NCBI RefSeq assembly: GCF_002744245.1
Contig: NZ_NKHG01000074.1
Coordinates: 1 to 64,000 of the forward strand
Direction of reading: 5' to 3'
DNA length: 64,000 nucleotides
Source: Bacillus pumilus
GTDB lineage: Bacteria; Bacillota; Bacilli; Bacillales; Bacillaceae
Shown here one piece after another: positions 40,536 to 50,556 of this stretch (position 1 is its first letter; every line of letters begins with the position of its first letter). Both the position numbers and the translations under genes were made by a program. The notes below the pieces were generated by a model, which made no database searches, had not been told where the DNA came from, and saw only the letters and a list, made by a program, of their open reading frames with translations.

Positions 40536-40564
40536 AGATTAACACATATGAAATACCATATCAA
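40536..40564 (-). promoter_or_regulatory. hbs distal promoter
   Basis: TTGATA (40559-40564) and TAATCT (40536-40541) are separated by 17 bp. Just upstream, TTGACG (40591-40596) and TAAAAT (40567-40572) with an 18-bp spacer could be a further start. Confidence 0.5.
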
Positions 40565-40689
40565 GCATTTTAAAGGGAAGAATCCTTATTCGTCAAGGAT
40601 TAAGGGCACTTTTGCGAACGAATATTCCTAATTTTAGTTGAATATGACTAATCTTTATACAATTGTCTTTTTATGACTCATTCAACACG

Positions 40690-40719
40690 AAAAAAAGACC
40701 CCTATCAATGAGAGGTCTC
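40690..40719 (-). terminator. spoIVA terminator
   Basis: AGACCTCT and AGGGGTCT form a hairpin with one G-T pair, followed by TTTTTTT on the minus strand, 6 bp after the spoIVA stop. Confidence 0.8.
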
Positions 40720-40724
40720 ACATG

Positions 40725-42203
40725 TTATAGAATAATCGCGATCAAACCGCCTGATCCTTCGTTGATAATTCTTTCAAGCGTTTCCTTCAGCTTATATCTT
40801 GCATTTTCCGGCATCAGAGACAGCTTTGCTTGAATGCCTTCCCTGACAAGGGAGCTGAGGGAACGACCAAATATATCTGAATTCCAAATGGAAAGCGGGT
40901 CATCTTCGAAGTCTTGCATTAAGTAGCGGACGAGCTCTTCACTTTGTTTTTCTGTTCCAATAATCGGCGCAAACTCGCTCTCTACATCGACCTTAATCAT
41001 ATGAATAGATGGAGCAACTGCCTTTAATCTCACACCGAATCTTGAGCCTTGCCTAATAATTTCTGGCTCATCTAAACTCATATCTGACAAAGCTGGAGCT
41101 GCAATCCCGTAGCCAGTTTGTTTCACCATTTTTAATGCATCTGAGACTTGATCATATTCAGTCTTCGCATGAGCGAAATCTTGCATGAGCTCAAGAAGAT
41201 GGTCTTTACCCCTAATTTCCACTCCAACCACTTCTTTTAAAATATGATCATATAAATCATCCGGCGCGTACAGGTCAATTTCCGCAATTCCCTGACCCAT
41301 TTCAATCCCTGCTAACCCTGCTCTTTCAATAAAGTCAAATTCACTGAATTGACCAACGACGCGGTCGACATCTCTTAATCTTTTAATATCCTTTACAGTT
41401 TCCTTCACTGAATCCTGGTAGCTCTCTCTTAGCCAATGATCTTCTTTTAACACCATGACCCAGCTAGGCAGGTTCACATTCACCTCAAGCACTGGGAATT
41501 CATATAATGCTTCACGAAGAACACTGAGTACATCTTGTTCTCTCATACTTTCTACGCTCATGGCGAGTACAGGAATATCATATTTTTGACTGAGTTCCTG
41601 CCGCAGTGCTTCTGTTTCAGGATGATATGGTCTCACGGAGTTGATGACCATAATAAACGGCTTTCCAACTTCTTTGAGTTCGTCAATCACACGTTCTTCT
41701 GATTCAATATAATCGTGTCTTGGAATTTCTCCAATTGATCCATCAGTTGTAATCACAACACCGATGGTTGAATGCTCTTGGATGACCTTGCGTGTACCAA
41801 TTTCCGCTGCTTCATGAAACGGGATTGGCTCCTCATACCACGGCGTGTTGATCATTCTCGGACCATTTTCATCTTCATACCCGCGGGCACCAGGAACTGT
41901 ATACCCTACACAATCTACGAGCCTGATGTTGACATCTAGGCCGTCACTTACATGAATAGATGCCGCTTGATTTGGCACAAATTTTGGCTCTGTGGTCATA
42001 ATGGTTTTTCCTGCTGCGCTTTGCGGCAATTCATCCTGTGCTCTTGCACGATCTGCCTCATTATTGATATTCGGGAGCACCACGAGCTCCATAAACTTTT
42101 TAATAAACGTAGATTTCCCTGTACGAACAGCTCCAACGACTCCTAAATATATATCGCCTCCTGTTCGTTCAGCGATATCCTTGAAAATATCGACTTTTTC
42201 CAA
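40725..42203 (-). CDS. spoIVA: spore coat assembly ATPase SpoIVA
   Basis: SpoIVA polymerises on the forespore surface using ATP and forms the basement layer of the coat. The 492-residue protein has the Walker A box GAVRTGKS (24-31), a sensor/switch region with LVDCVGYTVPGARGYED, and the conserved C-terminus ERIINEGSGGLIAIIL. The start is TTG at 42203, 7 nt after GGGAGGGG, giving the exact B. subtilis length; the open frame to 42260 is not used. A sigma-E promoter lies about 95 bp upstream. Confidence 0.96.
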   Translation of the reverse strand: MEKVDIFKDIAERTGGDIYLGVVGAVRTGKSTFIKKFMELVVLPNINNEADRARAQDELPQSAAGKTIMTTEPKFVPNQAASIHVSDGLDVNIRLVDCVGYTVPGARGYEDENGPRMINTPWYEEPIPFHEAAEIGTRKVIQEHSTIGVVITTDGSIGEIPRHDYIESEERVIDELKEVGKPFIMVINSVRPYHPETEALRQELSQKYDIPVLAMSVESMREQDVLSVLREALYEFPVLEVNVNLPSWVMVLKEDHWLRESYQDSVKETVKDIKRLRDVDRVVGQFSEFDFIERAGLAGIEMGQGIAEIDLYAPDDLYDHILKEVVGVEIRGKDHLLELMQDFAHAKTEYDQVSDALKMVKQTGYGIAAPALSDMSLDEPEIIRQGSRFGVRLKAVAPSIHMIKVDVESEFAPIIGTEKQSEELVRYLMQDFEDDPLSIWNSDIFGRSLSSLVREGIQAKLSLMPENARYKLKETLERIINEGSGGLIAIIL

Positions 42204-42274
42204 GTGATCCCCTCCCGGACTTGCTATCCTCGTTTTCAAATAAAATACTCTATACTTCAATCAAACTGTGCTTG

Positions 42275-42331
42275 AAAGGTGTCAGGACAATATATGTGTA
42301 TGACGTTGTCCTATTTGAATATGACACCTTT
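42275..42331. repeat. interrupted inverted repeat enclosing the spoIVA promoter
   Basis: On the plus strand AAAGGTGTCA (42275-42284) is the complement of TGACACCTTT (42322-42331), and AGGACAA (42284-42290) is the complement of TTGTCCT (42306-42312). Together they form a large hairpin with one unpaired side, followed by a T tract at 42329-42334. The spoIVA -10 is in the loop and the -35 is in the unpaired side. Confidence 0.6.
42294..42324 (-). promoter_or_regulatory. spoIVA sigma-E promoter
   Basis: TCATATT (42318-42324) matches the sigma-E -35 consensus KMATATT, and CATACACAT (42294-42302) matches the -10 (CATACA), with a 15-bp spacer. This agrees with the known mother-cell sigma-E control of spoIVA. 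Confidence 0.8.
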
Positions 42332-42356
42332 TTTGTTTTGAGAGTATGTTTAGCCA

Positions 42357-42400
42357 TAAAAAAACCTTTCTCCTCATTTATATGCAGAGGAAAAAGGTTC
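42357..42400 (-). terminator. yphF terminator
   Basis: AACCTTT..CCTC pairs with GAGG..AAAGGTT, followed by TTTTTTT on the minus strand, shortly after the yphF stop. Confidence 0.7.
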
Positions 42401-42408
42401 ATTCTTGT

Positions 42409-43134
42409 TTATGATGTCTTTTTTTCTAAAAAGGCAGGCTCTCCTTTTTTGTTGATTGTATATGGTACAGAAAATGCGGGTACAAACGGGGTTTCCTGCC
42501 AATAGACATCTTCAATGTTTTCACCTGGTTTCAGCTTTTGTTTCGCATTTTTTAAAATTTGAGCAAAATCACTGCGATAGTCAACATAGATTTCACCATT
42601 TGATGAAATAAGTAATGGAAGTGAATGTCCCGTGACAGGACTCATGACAGTAGGCGGCGTCTTTAATCCTAGTTTTTTTTCATTTAACGTATATAAATCT
42701 TTGGACACAACTTTTCCATATGGCGGATATGTATGTTCGTCTTGATATATTTTGATTCTTAGACGTAATTCACTGATAGTTTGCGTCATTTTAACATCAA
42801 GCAGTTTCACCGTTGGTTTTTTTTCGACGTCTGTGAGGACATAGATATATTCACCCCCGCCTTCAAAGGATGTAGACGGTACATCGTGTAAATACCTTGG
42901 TGACAAGCGTTTAAAATCGATAACATACTTTTGATAAACAGGTGTGTCTGCTTCTTTTGTTTCAATTGGCAAAAGACCGTTTGTTGCTTTTTGAAAATCT
43001 TCAATCGCTGCCTGCACACTTTGTAGCTGCTCCTCGTAGGGCACCCGGTTTTCAGCTTTGCGATTATCTGGATAAAGACATCCTGTAAGTAAAATAAGTG
43101 TTAACAACATGACACTGACTTTTGCTTTGATCAT
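42409..43134 (-). CDS. yphF: lipoprotein YphF
   Basis: The 241-residue protein begins with a lipoprotein signal peptide whose lipobox LTGC puts the lipidated cysteine at residue 19, so it should sit on the outer face of the membrane. The mature part has repeated short beta-rich motifs and no known catalytic signature. It follows yphE after 18 bp. I chose the ATG at 43134 over the GTG just before it on spacing from AAGGA. The function is unknown. Confidence 0.85.
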   Translation of the reverse strand: MIKAKVSVMLLTLILLTGCLYPDNRKAENRVPYEEQLQSVQAAIEDFQKATNGLLPIETKEADTPVYQKYVIDFKRLSPRYLHDVPSTSFEGGGEYIYVLTDVEKKPTVKLLDVKMTQTISELRLRIKIYQDEHTYPPYGKVVSKDLYTLNEKKLGLKTPPTVMSPVTGHSLPLLISSNGEIYVDYRSDFAQILKNAKQKLKPGENIEDVYWQETPFVPAFSVPYTINKKGEPAFLEKKTS

Positions 43135-43152
43135 CACATTCTTCCTTCTTCT

Positions 43153-43356
43153 TTATTCATTAACCGGTCCGCTAAATACAACTAAAAACACAATGATACC
43201 TGATATGAGCATCAAGCTATATGCGACGGTCGAGGCTGTTATTTTAAGAAAACGGCTTTTCAGCTTAAACCTACTGAAATAAATGGTTACTACGGCTAAA
43301 AACATGAGCCCCATTGAACCAAGCGCAAACCACATCTTGATTAAAGCAAAACTCAT
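43153..43356 (-). CDS. yphE: DUF2768 small membrane protein YphE
   Basis: This 67-residue protein consists of two hydrophobic helices (about 5-27 and 39-62) joined by a basic loop (SRFKLKSRFLK). Length and position between gpsA and yphF match B. subtilis YphE. It starts at 43356 after a GGGGGAC-rich site and is followed by yphF in the same unit. The function is unknown. Confidence 0.82.
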   Translation of the reverse strand: MSFALIKMWFALGSMGLMFLAVVTIYFSRFKLKSRFLKITASTVAYSLMLISGIIVFLVVFSGPVNE

Positions 43357-43386
43357 CGTGCCTGTCCCCCTTCATAACGAACGAAT

Positions 43387-43400
43387 TGTAAGCGTTTATA
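43387..43400 (+). promoter_or_regulatory. candidate cre (CcpA) site
   Basis: The 14-mer TGTAAGCGTTTATA fits the cre consensus TGWAANCGNTNWCA except for one position. It lies 31 bp before yphE, where it could affect yphE-yphF transcription. The site may be chance. Confidence 0.35.
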
Positions 43401-43465
43401 TTTCATTCTAAACCACAAATAAGGTAAATATCAATCATTTTTCCAATCATTCGGTAAAAAGGGAA

Positions 43466-43503
43466 TAAAAAAACTGAAGCAAAGAGGGGGACTCCGCTTC
43501 AGT
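43466..43503 (-). terminator. gpsA terminator
   Basis: ACTGAAGC and GCTTCAGT form a stem with a 15-nt loop followed by TTTTTTT on the minus strand, about 120 bp after the gpsA stop. Confidence 0.8.
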
Positions 43504-43530
43504 CATCTAATCGACTATTTTTCCTCATTC

Positions 43531-43601
43531 TGTAGAGGCAAAGCTCTATTCAAACTTCATTGCTATATTATGCAAGTCTTCCCCTTCTTGCATCCTCTAC
43601 A
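43531..43601 (-). other. structured gpsA 3' untranslated region
   Basis: On the minus strand TGTAGAGG (43601-43594) pairs with CCTCTACA (43538-43531). Directly stacked on it, ATGCAAG pairs with CTTGCAT (43593-43570) with an AAGGGGAAGA loop. It lies between the gpsA stop and its terminator. Its role is unknown. Confidence 0.4.
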
Positions 43602-43623
43602 TGCCTAAGTTCAGTCTTTTCAA

Positions 43624-44660
43624 TTATTTTGTTTGGTTTTCAAACATGTTCACAAGGTCTTCCATCTCATGTGTTTTCACACGTGCCATTAATGATTCCA
43701 CAGCATCGTCAACCTTTTTCCCTTCAAATAGGACATGGTAAAGTGCTTCTGTAATCGGCATGCTGACCTTGTATTCTTTGGAGAGCTGGTAAGCACCTTT
43801 TGTTGTGCGGACGCCCTCTACAACCATCCCCATTTTCTCAAGGACTTCTTCTAGCTTATATCCTTTTCCGAGTAAATTCCCGCAGCGCCAGTTACGTGAA
43901 TGAACACTTGTGCATGTGACGATCAAATCACCTACACCCGTTAAACCGGCAAATGTAAGAGGGTTTCCTCCCATTTTTGTACCAAGGCGTGCGATTTCAG
44001 CCAGTCCTCTTGTGATGAGTGCCGCTTTCGCATTGTCACCATATCCAAGTCCGTCTGTAATCCCTGCTGCAAGAGCAATGATGTTTTTAAGTGCTCCGCC
44101 AATCTCCACACCAATGACATCAGGGTTTGTGTACACTCTAAAGTTGTTGTTCATGAACAGTCTTGAACAAATTGAGCGGCCTCAATATTTTCTGATGAAA
44201 CGGTTACGGTTGTCGGGTGACGCAATCCTACTTCTTCGGCATGACTCGGTCCTGATAGGACGACCACAGCTTCTCTTTGCGCAGCTGGAACCTCTTGTTC
44301 AATCATTTGAGAAATTCTTAGCAGCGTATCTGGTTCAATCCCTTTACTAACGTGAACAAATGGCACTTTCGACGAGATCAACTCATTTGCCTGCTTCAAT
44401 ACTTCACGTATAGCCTTTGTTGGAACAGCGACAATAATAGCCTCAGCGCCCTCTAAAGCCTGTTTCATATCTGTTGTGGCCTTAATAGACGCTGGTAGCG
44501 TGACATTTGGCAAGTAATCATGATTTTCATGTTTTTCATTGATTTGATCAATCAACTCTTGTCGATGTCCCCACATGTGTACATCATGATGATTATCAGC
44601 TAATACAAGTGCAAGAGCTGTTCCCCAGCTTCCTGCTCCAAGTACTGAAATTTTCTTCAT
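43624..44660 (-). pseudogene. gpsA: glycerol-3-phosphate dehydrogenase [NAD(P)+], one-base frameshift
   Basis: GpsA reduces dihydroxyacetone phosphate to sn-glycerol-3-phosphate for phospholipids. The N-terminal NAD domain (LGAGSWGTALALVLA, SGPSHAEEVGL) ends in frame at ...AAQFVQDCS and TGA; the C-terminal domain restarts at [20 protein letters not shown] and is complete. One missing G at 44160 (C in coding sense) explains it: restoring it gives VQDLFMNNNF and exactly 345 residues. The accidental ATGA junction could in theory produce two polypeptides. Because gpsA is essential in B. subtilis, a sequencing error is more likely. Confidence 0.9.
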
Positions 44661-44674
44661 CCTGCTCACCCTTT

Positions 44675-45985
44675 TTATTTTCTCGCTCTCGCAAATATTT
44701 TAATTGGTGTTCCTTCAAAACCAAACGCATCCCGAATTCGGTTTTCTAGGAAACGCTCATAAGAAAAGTGCATAAGCTCTGGATCGTTCACAAACACAAC
44801 AAAGGACGGCGGCTTGATGGCGACCTGTGTTGCATAGTAAATCTTCAGACGCTGGCCGTTATGGGTCGGTGTTGGATTCATTGCAACGGCGTCCATGATA
44901 ATATCGTTTAGAATATTGGTTTGAACACGCATCGCATGATTCTCACTAGCTGTAATGATGGATGGCATTAAGGTATGAATTCTCTTTTTCGTTAGAGCAG
45001 ACATGAATAAGACTGGTGCATAGTCAAGGAATTGAAAATGCTCGCGAATGTTTTGCTCAAATTCCTTCATTGTGCGCTCATCCTTTTCAACAGCATCCCA
45101 TTTGTTCACAATGATCACAACGGCTTTACCAGCTTCATGTGCGTAGCCGGCAATTCGTTTATCCTGCTCAATGATTCCCTCTTCACCGTCAAGAACAACA
45201 GCGACTACATCAGAGCGGTCAATGGCTTTTAGTGCACGAAGTACACTGTATTTCTCAGTCGTTTCATACACTTTCCCTTTTTTTCTCATCCCTGCTGTAT
45301 CCACAATCACAAAGTCACGCTGATTGTACGTAAACATCGTATCAACAGCATCTCTTGTTGTACCAGCGATGTTACTTACAATCACACGGTCTTCGCCAAG
45401 CATGGCATTGACCAAAGAGGATTTCCCTACATTTGGACGCCCAATTAAGCAAAACTGTACAACTTCTTCATCATACTGTGTATCTGGCAAGTTTTTAAAA
45501 TGCTCTGCCACTGCATCAAGCAAATCACCGAGGCCTAGCCCGTGCGTTCCAGAAATCGGATACGGCTCGCCAAAGCCAAGTGCATAAAAATCATAAACGT
45601 CGCTTCTCATTTCAGGGTTGTCCAGTTTATTGACAGCAAGCACAACTGGTTTTTTTGTACGATATAAAATTTTTGCGACTTCTTCATCCGCAGATGTCAC
45701 GCCGTCTCGGCCATTGACCATAAAGATAATGACATCTGCTTCATCCATTGCGATTTCTGCCTGATGGCGAATTTGCGCCAAAAACGGCTCATCTCCAATA
45801 TCTATTCCACCAGTATCTATTAAATTAAAGTCATAATTTAACCATTCAGCAGAGCTATAGATTCGATCTCTTGTTACACCAGGTGTGTCTTCTACAATCG
45901 ATATTCTTTCGCCTGCGATTCGATTAAAAATTGTAGATTTTCCAACGTTGGGCCTTCCAACAATGGCTACGACAGGTTTACCCAT
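44675..45985 (-). CDS. der: ribosome-associated double GTPase Der (EngA)
   Basis: Der is an essential GTPase of 50S subunit assembly with two tandem G domains and a C-terminal KH-like domain. The first has GRPNVGKS at 10-17, DTGG and NKLD; the second has a further [18 protein letters not shown] and NKWD. The ATG at 45985, after AAGGAAGG, gives 436 residues, identical in length to B. subtilis; the frame is open to 46033 without a site. It is followed by gpsA after 14 bp. Confidence 0.96.
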   Translation of the reverse strand: MGKPVVAIVGRPNVGKSTIFNRIAGERISIVEDTPGVTRDRIYSSAEWLNYDFNLIDTGGIDIGDEPFLAQIRHQAEIAMDEADVIIFMVNGRDGVTSADEEVAKILYRTKKPVVLAVNKLDNPEMRSDVYDFYALGFGEPYPISGTHGLGLGDLLDAVAEHFKNLPDTQYDEEVVQFCLIGRPNVGKSSLVNAMLGEDRVIVSNIAGTTRDAVDTMFTYNQRDFVIVDTAGMRKKGKVYETTEKYSVLRALKAIDRSDVVAVVLDGEEGIIEQDKRIAGYAHEAGKAVVIIVNKWDAVEKDERTMKEFEQNIREHFQFLDYAPVLFMSALTKKRIHTLMPSIITASENHAMRVQTNILNDIIMDAVAMNPTPTHNGQRLKIYYATQVAIKPPSFVVFVNDPELMHFSYERFLENRIRDAFGFEGTPIKIFARARK

Positions 45986-46077
45986 AGTACCCTTCCTTTC
46001 AATCCAGCCGCGATTCAATATGTTCATCATCATGTTTCAACCGGGATTTAAAATTTTCATTCAGTTTGTTATGAAAT

Positions 46078-46100
46078 AAACCCTTCAAACATGAAGGGTT
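46078..46100 (-). promoter_or_regulatory. 5'-terminal hairpin of der mRNA
   Basis: AACCCTTCA and TGAAGGGTT form a 9-bp stem. It lies just downstream of the der -10 element, so it would be at the very 5' end of the transcript. It could also work as a terminator for the genes upstream. Confidence 0.45.
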
Positions 46101-46110
46101 CAACTTATAT

Positions 46111-46138
46111 ATTATATCAATTTTTAATCAGACCACAA
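46111..46138 (-). promoter_or_regulatory. der sigma-A promoter
   Basis: TTGTGG (46133-46138) and a consensus TATAAT (46111-46116) are separated by 16 bp on the minus strand, about 125 bp before der. Confidence 0.6.
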
Positions 46139-46146
46139 TGAATAAC

Positions 46147-46341
46147 TTAAAAATGTTTGACAATCAAGTAAAGATCTTCTCCAATCCCGTGTGCAATGCC
46201 GTCCAAAATGGCCTCTAAATTCATCGCATACATATCGAGCTCTTCTTTATTTTCACAGAAAAAAACCGCTGTTCCTCCTATGACTCGATCTTTATTTGTT
46301 GTAGCCACAGCCAATATAAATTGCTCTATTGTATTTGCCAT
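46147..46341 (-). CDS. ypzH: small protein YpzH, probable partner of the YIEGIA protein
   Basis: This 64-residue soluble protein (start MANTIEQFILAVATT, with the segment GEDLYLIVKHF at the end) directly follows the YIEGIA-domain gene, 6 bp away. Families of this size and position are annotated as a capping subunit for the YIEGIA protein, which suggests a complex; I infer this from context. It has a strong GAGGTAAAG ribosome binding site. Confidence 0.75.
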   Translation of the reverse strand: MANTIEQFILAVATTNKDRVIGGTAVFFCENKEELDMYAMNLEAILDGIAHGIGEDLYLIVKHF

Positions 46342-46347
46342 TTCTCT

Positions 46348-47232
46348 TTACCTCGCTTTCTTTTTAATGAAATCTGTCGGCATTCTTATGGCATTTTCTA
46401 AGATCGGTACCTCTTCTAATACACGAACAGCCAGATCTTCACGTTTCCATTGCGGTAAAATGAACACGCCAAGGGTGCCATTATTCAGATCGCGTTTTGC
46501 TAACGGACAAAGCGATGGTTCACCAGAATCACGATACACGCCAAGTACATTGGATAAATCAAATAAAATCGCTTGACGCTGTCCAAGATTTGCAATCGTT
46601 GTGGCTGAGTTAAAATTCTTCGGGGTTAAGATAAAGCCCATTCCATGTTCTAAAATAAGTTTCTGCTTTTCAGGAAGACCAACATTCATAATGTAAATAT
46701 CATTCACATATAGGCCCGCCCCGTCAAAATGAAGTTCGCCTTTTTGAATATTGACGATATCCTTTAGTTGGCTGCCAGACATTAATAACTTTGCCATGAA
46801 AAAACAAAGAACACCGACCACTGTCCCAATAACGAGCGAGAAGAAAATACAGGCTGTCGTTGTAATGAGTGCAGTGAGAATGGCAATATAATTTCGACTT
46901 TCAAAGGCGATCGCAATGCCTTCAATATATGTACTGCCTCTTGAGACAAGCTCATACGAATCCAATTGGGTTAATGTATTTCTTTCCATATTTCGCACAT
47001 CACGAAATTGCGTGGCTGCTAATGTCAGAAAAGTAATCGCGGTGAATTCCTCCTGAATCAGTGCAGGCATAATAATCGCACCAAGCCCTGACGCAATAAA
47101 ACCAAGCGCAATGTGAATCACTTGTCCATGTATATACGTGGGATATTGCCGATAATCTGTTCTTAACATATAAAGTCTGGCCGCCATCCCAAAGATGACA
47201 CCAATAATCACAGGAAACGTGTAATCCGTCAT
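46348..47232 (-). CDS. yphB: YIEGIA-domain membrane protein (YphB/SeaA)
   Basis: The 294-residue protein has about five hydrophobic segments in its first 160 residues, including the family signature TYIEGIAIAFESRNYIA, and a soluble C-terminal domain. The B. subtilis homologue is linked to spore envelope assembly; the biochemical role is not clear to me. It overlaps yphA by 4 bp and leads into ypzH after 6 bp, so the three genes look like one unit. Confidence 0.82.
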   Translation of the reverse strand: MTDYTFPVIIGVIFGMAARLYMLRTDYRQYPTYIHGQVIHIALGFIASGLGAIIMPALIQEEFTAITFLTLAATQFRDVRNMERNTLTQLDSYELVSRGSTYIEGIAIAFESRNYIAILTALITTTACIFFSLVIGTVVGVLCFFMAKLLMSGSQLKDIVNIQKGELHFDGAGLYVNDIYIMNVGLPEKQKLILEHGMGFILTPKNFNSATTIANLGQRQAILFDLSNVLGVYRDSGEPSLCPLAKRDLNNGTLGVFILPQWKREDLAVRVLEEVPILENAIRMPTDFIKKKAR

Positions 47233-47831
47233 GTTGATTTTGCAGCCCCTTTTACTGGTTTTCTGGATGAACGGGTACTTAAGAGCTTTTCAAGCTGGTC
47301 TACACCTAATAGGAAAATGGCTCCTTGAACAACAAGAGAAAGAAACGAGAGATCTCCAATCATAATCGATGATGTGAGGCGATGAATCGTGAGCGCATAA
47401 AGAGTTTCTCCGAGACACGCAGACATCATCCATAAGGTGATTCGTTCTGTTAACTGATGTCCATATGTCAAACACATCAAGATTAGCAAGGCAAATACAA
47501 CCCAGTCCACTTTTATTATCGTGAACCAAACAGGGTCATATAATGCAAAAATCATAAAAAAGCCATACGCGCTTATCATTGAACATAATTGCATGATTCT
47601 GATGATTCGATAGCCGGGCTGGAATAGAACAAAGGCAACACAAGCATATAAAAAAGTCATCAAAAACCCTGCATTGATACTGAAATCAAAAATGGATATC
47701 ATGAAATGACTGAAAATAATATGAACAAGTACACACACTGCGAGCACGTTGCGCCACGTGCTTTTTTCCATAATAAATGTCACCATAATCCAAACGAACC
47801 ATATTGACCAATAATAGTACATTGCCTCCAA
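47229..47831 (-). CDS. yphA: integral membrane protein YphA
   Basis: The 200-residue protein is almost wholly hydrophobic with six or seven predicted membrane helices and a basic tail (SRKPVKGAAKST). It overlaps the next gene by 4 bp. The start is a TTG at 47831 (MEAMYYYW); the in-frame ATG at 47822 is nearly as good. The function is unknown; its neighbours suggest a sporulation connection. Confidence 0.78.
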   Translation of the reverse strand: MEAMYYYWSIWFVWIMVTFIMEKSTWRNVLAVCVLVHIIFSHFMISIFDFSINAGFLMTFLYACVAFVLFQPGYRIIRIMQLCSMISAYGFFMIFALYDPVWFTIIKVDWVVFALLILMCLTYGHQLTERITLWMMSACLGETLYALTIHRLTSSIMIGDLSFLSLVVQGAIFLLGVDQLEKLLSTRSSRKPVKGAAKST

Positions 47832-47951
47832 CGCCTCATCACCTCAATTACATTATGGGAAAATCTCCAGTTTTTAAACGTGTGATAGCGTTACAGGCTT
47901 TGTATGAAATAAACAAGAGGTGACACCCTAATCATTGAGGAGGGATGTATG

Positions 47952-48083
47952 ATGGGTAAGGATAGACAGGAAAAACGCCTAAAGGCATCAAGAAGAGTTG
48001 AATCTGATCGCGATCAATCAATTCATCATAAAGGGGCAACAGCATTAGAAGGTCCAGATGACGCTCGAAAAAGAAATCAATAA
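47952..48083 (+). CDS. ypzI: YpzI, 43-residue basic protein
   Basis: This small plus-strand gene starts MGKDRQEKRLKASRRVES and ends ARKRNQ. It is very hydrophilic and rich in arginine and lysine. A GAGGAGGG ribosome binding site lies just upstream, and an adjacent ATG at 47949 would add one residue. Position between yphA and fni and the divergent strand match B. subtilis ypzI. It ends at a shared bidirectional terminator. The function is unknown. Confidence 0.82.
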   Translation: MGKDRQEKRLKASRRVESDRDQSIHHKGATALEGPDDARKRNQ

Positions 48084-48112
48084 AAAAAGGCATGTGATGA
48101 TCACATGCCTTT
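48084..48112. terminator. bidirectional terminator between ypzI and fni
   Basis: AAAGGCATGTGAT and ATCACATGCCTTT form a near-perfect palindrome of 13 bp per arm between two convergent genes, with an A/T tract on the plus-strand 5' side that gives T's for the minus-strand transcript. Confidence 0.8.
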
Positions 48113-49173
<1,061 letters not shown>

Positions 49174-49181
49174 TCACCAAA

Positions 49182-50333
49182 TTATTTTAGTTTATTGAGT
49201 TTATCACCGATCAGGTCACCAAGCTGGAATCCGCTTGTGTTTTCTTCTTTCGCCTGATACTGACGATAATCCTCTTCTATTTGCTTTTCAGGATTTTCTT
49301 CTAAGTCACGAATGCTTAGTGAAATGCGCTCTTCATCTTCATTCACATCAAGCACTTTCACTTTCACAGTTTGCCCTTCTTCAAGGACTTCTTGAGGAGT
49401 ACCGATATGTTTATGTGAGATTTGGGAAATATGCACAAGTCCTTCTACACCTGGAAGAATTTCAACAAATGCACCAAAGCTCACAAGACGCTGAACGGTT
49501 CCTTCAAGTACATCATCTTGTTTTACCTTTTCACCAATTTGGCTCCAAGGTCCTGGTAAAGTTTCTTTAATAGATAGTGAGATACGTTCGTTATCTCGAT
49601 CAACAGCAAGTACTTTCACCTTGACTTGTTGTCCTTCTTCGACAACGTCAGATGGCTTTTCAACATGCGCATGGGATAGTTGAGAAATGTGAACTAATCC
49701 ATCAATGCCGCCAATGTCAACAAATGCACCAAAGTCCGTCAAGCGCTGCACCTTACCATCAATCACACTACCTACTTCAAGCTTTTGCAGGAAGTCTTGC
49801 TTTTGGTCTAATTGCTCTTGCTCAACTACTGCACGGTGTGAAAGGATCACACGATTTTTTTCGCGGTCAAGTTCTACCACGACAAGTGAGAGCGTTTTTC
49901 CTTTGTAGTCTGTAAAGTCTTCTACATAGTGTGCTTCAACAAGAGATGCAGGAATAAATCCGCGCACACCAATGTCTACAACAAGACCACCTTTGACAAC
50001 GTCTTTTACTTCAGCTTCAAATACTTCTTTTGTTTCAAACTTTTTCTCTAGGTCTTCCCAAGCGCGGTCTGCATCAACAGCACGTTTCGATAAAATCAAA
50101 GCATCGTCTTCGACCTTTGTTACTTTAAGCTCTAACTCGTCGCCATCTTTCACGACATCTGATGCTTTTTCAACGTGAAGACTTGATAATTCACTGATTG
50201 GGATGATCCCAGGTTGTTTCACATTGACGATATCCACATTGACATGCTTGTCCTCAACTTTAGAAACAATCCCTTTCACTACATCTCCAACCTCTGGTAC
50301 CTGAACATCGATTTGATTCATTTCCTCTGTCAT
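49182..50333 (-). CDS. ypfD: S1-domain RNA-binding protein YpfD (ribosomal protein S1 homologue)
   Basis: The 383-residue protein consists of four S1 RNA-binding domains, at roughly 15-85, 100-170, 185-255 and 270-345. Repeated motifs are visible in the last two ([22 protein letters not shown] and [22 protein letters not shown]). It is a shorter relative of E. coli S1 and is not essential in B. subtilis. The leader at 50334-50556 holds TTGACA and several TATAAT-like boxes; I cannot decide which promoter is used. Confidence 0.93.
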   Translation of the reverse strand: MTEEMNQIDVQVPEVGDVVKGIVSKVEDKHVNVDIVNVKQPGIIPISELSSLHVEKASDVVKDGDELELKVTKVEDDALILSKRAVDADRAWEDLEKKFETKEVFEAEVKDVVKGGLVVDIGVRGFIPASLVEAHYVEDFTDYKGKTLSLVVVELDREKNRVILSHRAVVEQEQLDQKQDFLQKLEVGSVIDGKVQRLTDFGAFVDIGGIDGLVHISQLSHAHVEKPSDVVEEGQQVKVKVLAVDRDNERISLSIKETLPGPWSQIGEKVKQDDVLEGTVQRLVSFGAFVEILPGVEGLVHISQISHKHIGTPQEVLEEGQTVKVKVLDVNEDEERISLSIRDLEENPEKQIEEDYRQYQAKEENTSGFQLGDLIGDKLNKLK

Positions 50334-50556
50334 TTCGATAACCTCCTTGGTCCAAACCTACACAGCTTAGTTAAAACGGCTGAGCGAATATGTGTCTTAA
50401 GCATGATGATTGCCAGCCGAATATGTATTATAGAAACATTCAAATCAATATAATTGCTTGAATGATCAATAAAAATAGTATTAGTATAAACTTCTAATAA
50501 AAGGCCTTGTTTGTCAAGAGATAAACCTCTAACTTATAAAAGTTTTCTAAAATTTC

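Noticed and set aside
44151-44154. gpsA as two genuine, translationally coupled subunit genes
   Set aside because: A single missing base restores the full conserved protein, and three other genes show the same kind of break. I kept the idea only as a remote alternative.
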